Position numbers and translations under genes: made by a program
Notes under the pieces: generated by a model
What the model saw: the letters and a program-made list of their open reading frames with translations, nothing else
What the model was told of the DNA's origin: nothing
Databases searched by the model: none
In this document: positions 7,858 to 16,586 of the stretch, in pieces
How the letters are laid out: each line of letters starts with the position of its first letter
Position numbering within the stretch: the stretch's first letter is position 1
Source: Bacillota bacterium
GTDB taxonomy: Bacteria; Bacillota; Clostridia; Christensenellales; Aristaeellaceae
Length of the DNA: 64,000 bases
Direction: 5' to 3'
Assembly (NCBI GenBank): GCA_023416585.1
Contig: JAEZHM010000091.1
Coordinates: forward strand, 62,001 to 126,000

Positions 7858-8775
7858 TCACCTCGCTGGTGCAGGGGTGGGTGATGGGATGGGGTGCTGT
7901 TTTCCCTGCACATCTATTACCGTTTCTCCGCCTAGAAGAATCTGGGATATGGGAATGATTGTATAGCCCAGTTTCTGATAATGTTCAATGACTGTGGGCA
8001 GCGCCTGCAGTATATCCTGTGAGTCGTTGTGGAACAGTACGATGTCGCCGTTTTGCACACTCGATGTGCACTGCTTGATGATGTCGCTTGCACCACGGTT
8101 CTTCCAATCCAGCGAGTCTATGCTCCATTGTATTACCTCATACCCTTCTGCACGGCTTACCAGGACCACCTTGTCGCTGTAGTCTCCGTAGGGAGGGCGG
8201 AACAAGGTGGGGCGAACACCCGTTAGTCTTTCCACCTTGTCGCTCATTATCCGCAGTTCTTCTTTGATTTTTGCCTCGCTCAATTGGCTCATATGGGGAT
8301 GACTCTGGGTATGATTACCGATTTCATGCCCGCGTGCCATGATTTCCTTTACAAGTTCAGGATATTTATCCACCCAGAAGCCCACCAGAAAGAAAGTGGT
8401 TTTTACGTTATACTTATCCAGAATGTCCAGTATGGGAATGGTCTGCGTACCGCCCCAAGCGGCATCAAAGCTGATAGAAACCACCTTGTCCTGCCTGGCC
8501 ACGCTGTATACGGGAAGCTGCCGCTTATGGCTGAGCACTGTGACGGTCTCATCCTTCAGCCCGCTGGCATATAGCACGGACACAGCGGCCAGGCACAGGC
8601 ACAGCGCCAGCTGGCCGGCGGTTTGGCTGCGCAGCGCCTTGCCTATATCCCGGAAAAACTTGCTTGCGGCGGCAGCCGCCTTTTGCAAAAACCCGGTGCG
8701 CTTTTCTTCCCGCTTTACCTCCGGCGCGCCAGACAACAGTCCTTTTGGTTTCAAACGCATGGGTTTATTGCTCAT
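7858..8775 (-). CDS. Polysaccharide deacetylase, PdaB-like
   Basis: 305 residues from the chosen start. A membrane anchor lies near residues 32-50, followed by a NodB-homology domain. Metal and catalytic elements are present: SFDAAWGG (the PdaB variant of the TFDDG motif), HEIGNHTQSHPH, RPPYGDYS and WSIDSLDWKN. PdaB-type enzymes act on peptidoglycan or related glycans and are tied to spore formation in Bacillus. The ATG at 8775 follows AAAGGTGGTGG; an upstream frame to 8844 lacks a site. The C-terminus ends in a Pro/Ala tail. It is co-transcribed with the SSB-like gene downstream. The exact substrate is unknown. Confidence 0.82.
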   Translation of the reverse strand: MSNKPMRLKPKGLLSGAPEVKREEKRTGFLQKAAAAASKFFRDIGKALRSQTAGQLALCLCLAAVSVLYASGLKDETVTVLSHKRQLPVYSVARQDKVVSISFDAAWGGTQTIPILDILDKYNVKTTFFLVGFWVDKYPELVKEIMARGHEIGNHTQSHPHMSQLSEAKIKEELRIMSDKVERLTGVRPTLFRPPYGDYSDKVVLVSRAEGYEVIQWSIDSLDWKNRGASDIIKQCTSSVQNGDIVLFHNDSQDILQALPTVIEHYQKLGYTIIPISQILLGGETVIDVQGKQHPIPSPTPAPAR

Positions 8776-8996
8776 GCAATGCCACCACCTTTTGCCTAAC
8801 CCTATGCGGCGGATGGCGGCTGTATGCCTTGAACCAGGCATCAATATAACGAATCACAAACCCAAATTCGGGCAATAACAATGAAAACCCCCGGCCTATG
8901 ATAAGCTCCCCTCACCATATCCAGTGTTTTTTATTTCCACTGTCTGATTTGTGGGGAACATATTATAAACCTGGGGCGTAGTATATGATCTTTTGC

Positions 8997-9521
8997 TTAT
9001 TGATCCTGCAAGCGATACATATATGCGGCGTGGTAAAGCCCGGTGGGCGGATAGTAGGCATCGTCTATGCGGTGAAAGCCAAGCTTTGCAAGCACCTTTC
9101 TGGACCCTTCGTTTTGTGGATGATGCCCTGCTATCAGATTGGATACCCGCAATGTATCAAAGGCGTAATGAATTACGGCATTGGCTGCCTCCGTTGCGTA
9201 GCCGTTGCCCCACTGACCGCTTTTCAGATGAAAGCCAAGCTCGAAGATTCCTTTTTCCATGTCGTGGGGCCTTAAGCCGCAGCAGCCCAGGAATTCGCCG
9301 TCCTGAAAGGAAAAGATTGGCCAGTATTGTATGCCAAAACGTGCATCGTTTTCCATTTCCAGCAACAGACGCTCTATTACATCCTGGTTACTGAATTCGC
9401 CGGTTGCACAAATGTACTGTGTAACTTCCTTTTCGCCCCACAGAGACAGGGCAAGAGGGATATCCTCCTTTGTCCATCTGGAAAAGCCGATGCGCTCCGC
9501 TTTCAGAAAGTATGTTCTCAT
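8997..9521 (-). CDS. GNAT family N-acetyltransferase (RimJ/RimL-like)
   Basis: 174 residues of the RimJ/RimL type of GNAT acetyltransferase. The acetyl-CoA-binding motif A is seen as QWGNGYATEAANAVIHYAF, followed by LIAGHHPQNEGSRKVLAKLGF (motif B). The substrate is not predictable; family members acetylate ribosomal protein N-termini, polyamines or small molecules. It begins 30 bp after the topoisomerase A-subunit stop and may be read from the same transcript. The 221-bp gap between it and the deacetylase contains a TATAAT-like box on the minus strand, so the deacetylase probably has its own promoter. Confidence 0.8.
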   Translation of the reverse strand: MRTYFLKAERIGFSRWTKEDIPLALSLWGEKEVTQYICATGEFSNQDVIERLLLEMENDARFGIQYWPIFSFQDGEFLGCCGLRPHDMEKGIFELGFHLKSGQWGNGYATEAANAVIHYAFDTLRVSNLIAGHHPQNEGSRKVLAKLGFHRIDDAYYPPTGLYHAAYMYRLQDQ

Positions 9522-9551
9522 AGCATCTCTTTCGTTTTGCCCGAAATTAAA

Positions 9552-12017
9552 TCAGGGAAGTTTCACACCAGACAAAAGCCCGGTCACCACATCCTCCATC
9601 AGCGCCATGACACAAGGCTTGCCCTTGTCCGCTTTGGCCTGCAATGCGATCTCGTCTGAATTAAGCGCGGTGGGTGCGCTTTGAGCCTGGGTGATCACCA
9701 TGGGTGCGCCTTCACTGCCTATACGCACACAACCGGCCAGGCGTACGCCGTTGGACCCATTCTTGTTGAAAACAAAGCACCGGACACCTTTTCCGTTGCG
9801 GCCCTGGGTCTCAAAGTCAAGGGCCAGCAAGCGCTTTGCGCTGCCCCGGTCGCTTACAAGTACCATTTGATCCTTATCTCCGAGCTGTCCGCCAAAGAGG
9901 AGCTCATCACCATCATCCAGTTGAATGCCTTTTACGCCTCCGGTGGCCCGGCCCATCTGCGGCACCGAATCCTGTGCAAAGCGTATGCATTGCCCACCGC
10001 GGCTTATAAGCAGCAGATCCTGTCCCTCTATTGCAGGGAATACTTGAAGCAGGCTATCACCGTCCTTTAAGTTGATGGCGGCAAACTTTTGCCTGCGGAC
10101 GTCATATTCCGATGCCTGTGTGCGTTTGACCATGCCTTGGGTGGTGATGAATAGGTAATCGGGTGATTTCCCAAGGTCGGCACTCTTTATACACATAAGC
10201 TGGCATAAGGATTCACCGTCCTCCAGCCCGTTTAGAACACCGGTGAGCAGTACGCCCCGATCTTTGGGACGATTGGTCTCCGGCAGGCTGCCCACGGACA
10301 GGGGGTAGCAGTTGCCCCGGTTGGTTATGAACAGCAAAGTGTGGTCTGTCAGCGTATTGAACAGGAACCGGGGCACTTCTGTGAGGCCCGACTGCGGATC
10401 GGGGGGCGGCAGCTTTTCAAAGAATTTGGGGTACATGCGCTTTAGCTGCCCGCCAAAGGTGTATATCACCACCGCTTCTTCAGGCACAGCCTCCTCTTCC
10501 TCTTGGGCGGAGGATTCTTCTTCCTCCTTCACAAGCTGGGTGCGGCGGGGCTCGGTGTAATCCGCTGCCATTTCTAATAGCTCCGTCTTGATAACATTTA
10601 GGAGCTTCTTTTCGCTGGCCAGTATGCCCTCCAGCTTGTCGATGAGGCGTTTAACCTCCTCGTATTCCTTACGCAGTGCCAGTATTTCCAGGTTGGTCAG
10701 CCTCTGCAAACGCATATCCAGAATGGCCTGAGCCTGGATATCGCTGAGAGAGAACCGGTCCATTAGCTTTTGCTTGGCTTCCTTGGGCGTTTTGCTGCTT
10801 CGGATTAAAGCAATCACTTCGTCCAGGTTGTCCACCGCCACCATCAGGCCCTCCAATATATGGGCCCTGGCCTTGGCCTGATCCAGATCATACTGGGTCC
10901 GCCTGGTCACCACGTTCTTCTGGTGGCGTATAAAATGGCCGATGATTTCTTTGAGGCCCATCTGTATAGGCTTGCCCTCAGCGATGGCCACCATGTTGAC
11001 GCCGAAAGTCACCTGCATATCGGAATACTTATACAGGCAATTCAAGATCCGCTGGGGGTCCACATCCTTGCGTAGCTCGATCACAGCCCGGAGCCCGGTG
11101 CGGTCGCTTTCATCGCGGATGTCATAGATGCCTCCCAGCGCAGCCTTCTTTTCCTCCGACAGCTTCAGTATCTTTTCCAACATACCCGCCTTGGCCACCT
11201 GGTAAGGCATTTCGGAAATGACGATCAATTTCCTGCCACTGCTGCCGTTTTCAATATGTACCTTGGCGCGCAGAATCAAACGCCCGCGGCCTGTTTCGTA
11301 TGCTTTTTCAATTTCATCGGTGTTTAATAGAATGCCTCCGGTAGGGAAGTCGGGGGCAGGAATATGCTGCATCAGTTCCTTGACGGTGATGCCTGGATTG
11401 TCGATCTGGGCGATGACCGCTTTGACCGTCTCGCCGAAATGGTGGGGCGGGATGTTGGTGGCAAGCCCAACGGCGATGCCGCTGGCGCCGTTTACTAAAA
11501 GGTTCGGGAACCGGGCGGGAAGCATATCCGGTTCCTTCAGCGTATCATCAAAGTTCAGGCGGAAGGGCACGGTGTCCTTTTCGATATCCCTGAGCATCAG
11601 CATGGCAAGCGGCGTCATGCGGGCCTCGGTATACCGCATGGCCGCAGCACCGTCGCCGTCGATGGAGCCGAAGTTGCCGTGTCCGTCCACCAGCATGCCC
11701 TTAAGGGAAAAGGGCTGGGCCATGCGCACAAGCGCTTCGTATACCGAGGTGTCGCCGTGGGGGTGGTATTTGCCCAGGCAGTCGCCCACGATACGGGCAC
11801 ATTTGCGGTGGGGCTTGTCCGGCGTGAGGCTAAGTTCGCTCATGGTGTACAATATGCGCCGCTGCACTGGCTTCAAGCCATCCTCTACTCGGGGAAGTGC
11901 GCGCTCCAGGATAACGTATTCCGCATAGGGGAGCATGGAATTGTGCATGACCTCTTCCATAGGCATTTGAATGATATCCGGGGGCAGAACCGTATTGCTT
12001 TTGTCATTGCCAGCCAT
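9552..12017 (-). CDS. parC: Type IIA DNA topoisomerase subunit A, probably topoisomerase IV ParC
   Basis: 821 residues. The breakage-reunion domain has the catalytic tyrosine Tyr129 in AAMRYTEAR and the GKYHPHGDTSVYEALVRMAQ quinolone-region helix, in which the positions equal to E. coli GyrA Ser83 and Asp87 are Thr and Glu. The C-terminal beta-pinwheel (about residues 500-800) lacks the QRRGGKG box diagnostic of gyrase, which points to topoisomerase IV or another non-supercoiling enzyme. A Glu-rich linker (EEEESSAQEEEEAVPEE) precedes it. It starts 3 bp after the B-subunit stop. Role by family: strand passage, decatenation of replicated chromosomes. An automatic call of gyrA is possible and cannot be fully excluded. 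Confidence 0.85.
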   Translation of the reverse strand: MAGNDKSNTVLPPDIIQMPMEEVMHNSMLPYAEYVILERALPRVEDGLKPVQRRILYTMSELSLTPDKPHRKCARIVGDCLGKYHPHGDTSVYEALVRMAQPFSLKGMLVDGHGNFGSIDGDGAAAMRYTEARMTPLAMLMLRDIEKDTVPFRLNFDDTLKEPDMLPARFPNLLVNGASGIAVGLATNIPPHHFGETVKAVIAQIDNPGITVKELMQHIPAPDFPTGGILLNTDEIEKAYETGRGRLILRAKVHIENGSSGRKLIVISEMPYQVAKAGMLEKILKLSEEKKAALGGIYDIRDESDRTGLRAVIELRKDVDPQRILNCLYKYSDMQVTFGVNMVAIAEGKPIQMGLKEIIGHFIRHQKNVVTRRTQYDLDQAKARAHILEGLMVAVDNLDEVIALIRSSKTPKEAKQKLMDRFSLSDIQAQAILDMRLQRLTNLEILALRKEYEEVKRLIDKLEGILASEKKLLNVIKTELLEMAADYTEPRRTQLVKEEEESSAQEEEEAVPEEAVVIYTFGGQLKRMYPKFFEKLPPPDPQSGLTEVPRFLFNTLTDHTLLFITNRGNCYPLSVGSLPETNRPKDRGVLLTGVLNGLEDGESLCQLMCIKSADLGKSPDYLFITTQGMVKRTQASEYDVRRQKFAAINLKDGDSLLQVFPAIEGQDLLLISRGGQCIRFAQDSVPQMGRATGGVKGIQLDDGDELLFGGQLGDKDQMVLVSDRGSAKRLLALDFETQGRNGKGVRCFVFNKNGSNGVRLAGCVRIGSEGAPMVITQAQSAPTALNSDEIALQAKADKGKPCVMALMEDVVTGLLSGVKLP

Positions 12018-12020
12018 CTG

Positions 12021-14000
12021 TTAATTCGCTCCCTTTTCTGCTTCCGCCGTGACCGGCACGAAATCATCCGACCGATTGAAGTTGGCGTGGGTGCTTATGT
12101 ATTCGCGTCTTGGATCCACTTTGTCACCCATCAATATGGTAATGATACGGTCCGCCTGGGCGGCGTCCTCGATGGTAACCTGCATCAGTTTGCGGCTATT
12201 GGGGTCCATGGTGGTCTGCCAAAGCTGCTCGGGGTTCATTTCCCCAAGGCCCTTGTAGCGCTGCAGGGTGTAACCCTTTCCTACATTTTTCAGCACCTTT
12301 TTCAGCTCCCGGTCATCGTACACATACTGCACGTTGTTCCCTTTCTGGATTTTATAAAGCGGCGGCATGCCGATGTACACGTGGCCTTCCGTAACCAGTT
12401 CCCGCATGTAGCGGTAGAAGAACGTGAGTAAAATGGCCCTGATATGCGCACCGTCCTGGTCGGCGTCGGAAAGGATGATGACCTTGTGGTACTTTAAGCC
12501 GGAAAGATCGAAGCTTTCGTCGATGCTGGTGCCCAGCGCTGTGATAATGGTACGGAATTCCTCATTGGAAAGCACCTGGTCCAGACGCTTTTTCTCTGCG
12601 TTGAGCGGCTTTCCCCGAAGGGGCAGTATGGCCTGGAAGCGCCTGTCCCGGCCTTGCTTGGCGCTGCCGCCGGCGGAATCGCCTTCCACGATAAACAGCT
12701 CGTTTTCCTGGGGCTTGCGCCCGGTACAGGAACTCAGCTTGCCCACCAGCGGGGCGGCCTCCAACTCGTTCCTGGCCCTTGCCACGGACTGTGCCTTGCG
12801 GGTGGCCTCCCGAACCTTGGCGGAACGGATGGCCTTTTCCACAATCTTCTGGCAAAGCTCCTGATTTTTAAGGTCTTCCAAAAATTCCGAAAGCTTTTGG
12901 GTGATGATTGCTTCCACCGCCGGGCGTACCTCGGTGTTGCCCAGGCGGCCTTTGGTCTGCCCCTCAAACTGAGGATTCTTGACCATAGAGATGATAACTG
13001 CCGTCATGCCTTCCCGGAAATCCTCGCCGGCCAGGTTATTCTCCTTTTCCTTCAACGCGCCGATTTTGCGCGCATAATCATTGAAGGCTTTCGTATAGGC
13101 GGCACGAAATCCCGTTTCATGGGTGCCGCCCTCGGCGGTGGGAATGTTATTCACATAGGAAAAAACACTTTCGGTATAGCCGTCGGTATACTGGATGGCC
13201 ACACGGCACAGGGTATCGTCTTTTTTGCCTTCCAAAAGGATGGGATTATCATGCAGGGAGGTCTTGTCCTCGTTAAGATATTTCACGTAGTCGGCAATGC
13301 CACCGGCATAATGGTATTCCTGGTTGTTTAGCGTTTCGTCCTTTTGACGCTCGTCATGAAAGGCGATGCGCACTCCGGTATTCAGGTAGGCCAGTTCCCG
13401 AAGCCGCCTTGCAACGATTTCGCCGTTGAACTTCGTTTCTTCAAAAATGGTATCATCCGGCATAAAGCGCACCAGCGTGCCGCGCTTGCGGGTGTTGCCC
13501 AGCTTTTGCAATCCTCCCTTGGGCTGCCCTGCCAGCAGCTTTCCTTTGAGCATGTCGTACTCGCTGGAAAATTCCATTCGGTAATGGGTCCAATCGCGGT
13601 ACACATCCACCGTCACCCATTTGGAAAGCGCGTTCACTACCGAGGCGCCTACACCGTGCAGACCCCCGGAATAATTGTAATTGTCGTTGTTGAATTTGCC
13701 GCCGGCATGCAGCTTTGTGAATATGACCTCCACCCCCGGCACGTGCAGTGTGGGATGATTGTCTACCGGCATGCCCCGGCCATTGTCGAAAACGCTGGCG
13801 GAACCATCCTTATGAAGGGTAACCTCCACATCTGTGGCATAGCTGTTGGAAGCCTCGTCCACGGCATTATCCACGATCTCCCATAAAAGATGGTGCAGAC
13901 CTCTTTGACCGGTGGAGCCGATATACATGCCGGGCCGCATGCGTACCGCGTCCAGCCCTTCCAATACCTGTATATTGCCCGCATCGTATGATTGCGTCAT
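12021..14000 (-). CDS. parE: Type IIA DNA topoisomerase subunit B, probably topoisomerase IV ParE
   Basis: 659 residues with the GHKL ATPase (EIVDNAVDEA, DNGRGMPVD, GGLHGVGASVVNALS), transducer and TOPRIM domains (IVEGDSAGGSAKQGRDR; metal-binding DADQDGAHIR) and the C-terminal QRYKGLGEMNPEQLW. The length suits ParE and the short class of GyrB. It provides ATP hydrolysis for its neighbour A subunit. No recF or dnaN lies nearby, unlike the usual gyrB locus, and the partner lacks a gyrase box, supporting the ParE call. The start ATG follows AAGGAG. A good promoter sits 38 bp upstream. The ParE/GyrB choice stays an inference. Confidence 0.85.
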   Translation of the reverse strand: MTQSYDAGNIQVLEGLDAVRMRPGMYIGSTGQRGLHHLLWEIVDNAVDEASNSYATDVEVTLHKDGSASVFDNGRGMPVDNHPTLHVPGVEVIFTKLHAGGKFNNDNYNYSGGLHGVGASVVNALSKWVTVDVYRDWTHYRMEFSSEYDMLKGKLLAGQPKGGLQKLGNTRKRGTLVRFMPDDTIFEETKFNGEIVARRLRELAYLNTGVRIAFHDERQKDETLNNQEYHYAGGIADYVKYLNEDKTSLHDNPILLEGKKDDTLCRVAIQYTDGYTESVFSYVNNIPTAEGGTHETGFRAAYTKAFNDYARKIGALKEKENNLAGEDFREGMTAVIISMVKNPQFEGQTKGRLGNTEVRPAVEAIITQKLSEFLEDLKNQELCQKIVEKAIRSAKVREATRKAQSVARARNELEAAPLVGKLSSCTGRKPQENELFIVEGDSAGGSAKQGRDRRFQAILPLRGKPLNAEKKRLDQVLSNEEFRTIITALGTSIDESFDLSGLKYHKVIILSDADQDGAHIRAILLTFFYRYMRELVTEGHVYIGMPPLYKIQKGNNVQYVYDDRELKKVLKNVGKGYTLQRYKGLGEMNPEQLWQTTMDPNSRKLMQVTIEDAAQADRIITILMGDKVDPRREYISTHANFNRSDDFVPVTAEAEKGAN

Positions 14001-14037
14001 GGTTTAGCTCCTTGTCCACATCAAAATAATTCTTCTT

Positions 14038-14066
14038 ACTATACCACATTTTGGGGCGGGTCACAA
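14038..14066 (-). promoter_or_regulatory. Sigma-A-type promoter of the topoisomerase operon
   Basis: Read on the minus strand, TTGTGA (14066-14061) and TATAGT (14043-14038) are separated by exactly 17 bp. They lie 38 bp before the ParE start, with the divergent DUF1614 gene on the other side. Confidence 0.6.
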
Positions 14067-14152
14067 TGCTTTGCCTATAGGTTGCTGTGCGCATATTCTT
14101 TTTGGGTGTCGGGAACACTTTTTGGGAATAAAGGCTTGGGAGGAAGAAATCT

Positions 14153-14809
14153 GTGTCCATCGGCATGATACTGCTCACCGCGGTGGCGGTGCTGATTTTC
14201 TTCGGCGTATCCCAGCGGGTGCTGGACAGGATGCGGCTAAGCGACCGCGCCGCGCTGATCATTGTTGCGGCCATGTTCTTCGGCACGCTGATACCGGATA
14301 TCCGCATCGGCATGGTGCAGTTCAACATCGGCGGCGCGGTGATCCCCGTGGCGGTCTGCCTGTACTTGATTATCAAGGCGGAAACGGGCAAGGAAAAGGT
14401 GCGGGCCGTGATTGGCTCCATCCTCACAGGCGGGATCATTTATGTGCTTGGGCTTGTGATGCCAAACGAACCGGAGCAGATCGTGATCGATCCCAACTAC
14501 ATTTGGGGCATCGTAGGCGGCCTGGCGGCGTATCTTCTTGGCCGGTCACGGCGCAACGCTTTCATCTGCGGCGTATTGGGCGTGCTGCTGGCGGATACAG
14601 CTGTAGCCTTAGTGAACTGGTCCCGGGGGGTGAACCAAACGCTGGTTCTGGGAGGGGCCGGAGCGATGGACGCTATGGTCATCAGCGGAATCCTGGGCGT
14701 GCTGCTGGCTGAGCTCATCGGGGAAATTGCGGAACGAATCGTCAGGGGAAAGAATCCGCCCGACAAGGATCGAATACACGCCGTAAAGGAGAAGGGAGAG
14801 GAAAAATGA
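14153..14809 (+). CDS. DUF1614 family membrane protein
   Basis: 218 residues, mostly hydrophobic, with about six predicted membrane spans and a charged C-terminal tail (GKNPPDKDRIHAVKEKGEEK). The overall pattern (repeated small Gly-rich spans such as GGAVIPVAVCLYLIIKAETG) fits the DUF1614 family, whose biochemical role is not known to me. The GTG at 14153 is preceded by GGGAGGAAG. Its stop overlaps the start of the SpoIIP-like gene (ATGA), so the two are translationally coupled, suggesting a role in sporulation or spore envelope formation. That link is inference from context only. Confidence 0.75.
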   Translation: MSIGMILLTAVAVLIFFGVSQRVLDRMRLSDRAALIIVAAMFFGTLIPDIRIGMVQFNIGGAVIPVAVCLYLIIKAETGKEKVRAVIGSILTGGIIYVLGLVMPNEPEQIVIDPNYIWGIVGGLAAYLLGRSRRNAFICGVLGVLLADTAVALVNWSRGVNQTLVLGGAGAMDAMVISGILGVLLAELIGEIAERIVRGKNPPDKDRIHAVKEKGEEK

Positions 14810-15957
14810 TGAAAAAGGCTCTTTCACTGCTGCTAATAATGCTTGTCCTTTTACCTTATCCGGTAATGGCAAAAGGGGAAACGCTGGATGATCCCGAGTC
14901 CGTCTATGAGATATTCGATGAACAAGGGAACCTGATCACCTACTATTGCGGTACGCTGGAAACTGGGGATGAATACATCAGCGAGGACAACCACCATTTT
15001 GAAGTGACGGCAGTCGATGCTGCAAAAAAGACGGGAGTTGCCAAGAATTTGGGCATGTATGATATGCCCGATGTATCATGGCTGGACGCGGATGCATCCC
15101 TGCCCGTATCCGCCTCAGGAAAACAGAAAAAGGTTGCCTTCTATGTTACCCACAGTGATGAAAGCTATGTGCCCAGCGACGGTTCAAGCGCCAAGCCTGC
15201 AAACGGCGGAATCTACGATGTGGCTGCGGCGTTGAAATCGGAATTGGAAAAGCAGGGTATCAGCGTGGAATACAGTACCGCCACCCATGAGCCCCACGAT
15301 TCAGGAGCTTACCGGCGTAGCCGTCAAACCGCTATGAAGCTTTTGCAGACACAGCCGGACGCCATCTTCGATATTCACAGGGATGGCATCCCCGATCCCA
15401 AGCAGTACACCGCCAAGGTGGCCGGAGAGGATGTATCAAAAATACGCCTGGAGGTGGGACGAAGCAATCAGAATATTTCCGCCAACAAAAAGTTTGCCAC
15501 CCAACTGAAGGCGGTAAGCGATAAAATATACCCGGGACTAGTCAAAGATATCTTTATCGGCAAAGGCAGCTACAACCAGGACCTGTCGCCAAGAAGCGTG
15601 CTGCTGGAGTTCGGTACCCATACCACCAGCAAGGAACGGGCCGCGGCTTCCACCAAGCATATAGCCAATGTGATCAACAAAACTCTGTATGGCGGTGTCA
15701 CCGGCGCTGCGGGGTCTGCCAGCGATGTGGGCCCGAGCAACAACAATGCGGCAACCGCCCAAAACACGGCTACGCCATCAGAAAATGACAACTCAGGCTC
15801 AGGCAGCGGCATCCTGTGGGTGGTTGGGGTATTCGTGGCAGGGCTGGTGATATTTGCGCTTATTGCTACAGGTTCCAAGCAGGGCACTGTGAATAAGCTG
15901 AAGCGCAACGTCAGCGAAATGACGGGCGGTCTGTTCGGCAAGAAGCCGCAAAAGTAA
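14806..15957 (+). CDS. SpoIIP-like stage II sporulation cell-wall hydrolase
   Basis: 383 residues: a signal-type N-terminal hydrophobic segment (1-22), an N-terminal region containing YEIFDEQGNLITYYCGTLE, and a SpoIIP domain at about 105-295 with family segments YVTHSDESYVP, DIHRDGIPD and LLEFGTHTT. A Ser/Asn-rich linker and a C-terminal membrane span (GILWVVGVFVAGLVIFALIA) with a basic tail follow. In Bacillus SpoIIP cuts septal peptidoglycan with SpoIID during engulfment. The layout here, with both N- and C-terminal hydrophobic segments, differs somewhat from Bacillus SpoIIP, so this may be a paralogue. It is coupled to the DUF1614 gene upstream and followed by a hairpin. Confidence 0.82.
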   Translation: MMKKALSLLLIMLVLLPYPVMAKGETLDDPESVYEIFDEQGNLITYYCGTLETGDEYISEDNHHFEVTAVDAAKKTGVAKNLGMYDMPDVSWLDADASLPVSASGKQKKVAFYVTHSDESYVPSDGSSAKPANGGIYDVAAALKSELEKQGISVEYSTATHEPHDSGAYRRSRQTAMKLLQTQPDAIFDIHRDGIPDPKQYTAKVAGEDVSKIRLEVGRSNQNISANKKFATQLKAVSDKIYPGLVKDIFIGKGSYNQDLSPRSVLLEFGTHTTSKERAAASTKHIANVINKTLYGGVTGAAGSASDVGPSNNNAATAQNTATPSENDNSGSGSGILWVVGVFVAGLVIFALIATGSKQGTVNKLKRNVSEMTGGLFGKKPQK

Positions 15958-15963
15958 TAAACG

Positions 15964-15985
15964 GCGGGCTTAAAAACCCGCTTTT
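15964..15985 (+). terminator. Short terminator after SpoIIP-like gene
   Basis: GCGGG (15964-15968) and CCCGC (15977-15981) flank an A-rich loop and are followed by TTTT. The stem is only 5 bp. A second pyrimidine/purine hairpin (GGGAGGGAGG with CCTTCCCTCC, about 16043-16074) lies just downstream and may reinforce it. Confidence 0.5.
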
Positions 15986-16113
15986 GCTATAAAGAGGTGG
16001 CGTTTCACTTATATAAGTTAAAATTGATACGGGCAAGATATTGGGAGGGAGGTTTTCATAAATCTCCTTCCCTCCTTCCTTTATGAATTTGCCTTTCCTT
16101 TAGGCGAAAAATG

Positions 16114-16122
16114 TGATATAAT
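16114..16122 (+). promoter_or_regulatory. Extended -10 promoter element before the YerC-like gene
   Basis: TGATATAAT gives an extended -10 box (TGnTATAAT at 16114-16122). No strong -35 box is seen. It is about 100 bp before the chosen start of the regulator gene and downstream of the SpoIIP terminator. Confidence 0.35.
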
Positions 16123-16222
16123 CTCATTGAGAATATCTTTCCATTCAGGCATCTTTGCGCCCGCCGATTTCAGCGGGCTTTTGTTCGAGGGCGACAGCAA
16201 ACCGTGGTGGGAGGATGCCTAC

Positions 16223-16552
16223 ATGTTTACGCCAAAGATTCAAACTTCGCAAACCGATCTTTTGATTCAAGCGCTTCTGTCCCTATCCGGGCCGGAGGAC
16301 GCTTACCGTTTTTTGGAGGATGTCTGTACCATACAGGAATTGCAAAGCATTGCCCAGCGTCTACATGTGGCATGTTTGCTCAGGGAAAGGGTGACTTATC
16401 AGGAGATCGCCCGAAGGACAGGGGCCAGCACTGCCACCATCAGCCGGGTTAACCGTTCGCTTATTTACGGTGCCGGCGGCTATCAGAAGGTGCTGGATGA
16501 CCTTTCGGCAAAGGAAATGCTCCCGCTCCCAACTGAAACGGCAGAAGCGTAA
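16223..16552 (+). CDS. YerC/YecD-type TrpR-related DNA-binding protein
   Basis: 109 residues. The central region (EDVCTIQELQSIAQRLHVA, then TYQEIARRTGASTATISRVN) is the TrpR-like helix-turn-helix of the YerC/YecD family, common in Firmicutes beside pcrA. Its regulon is not established. The ATG at 16223 has GGGAGG eight bases upstream; the frame stays open to 16127, but that stretch has no ribosome site and covers the promoter region. It ends 34 bp before pcrA and is probably co-transcribed. Confidence 0.82.
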   Translation: MFTPKIQTSQTDLLIQALLSLSGPEDAYRFLEDVCTIQELQSIAQRLHVACLLRERVTYQEIARRTGASTATISRVNRSLIYGAGGYQKVLDDLSAKEMLPLPTETAEA

Positions 16553-16586
16553 AACACAAGATTGAGGAAGACAGAGGATAACGAAC

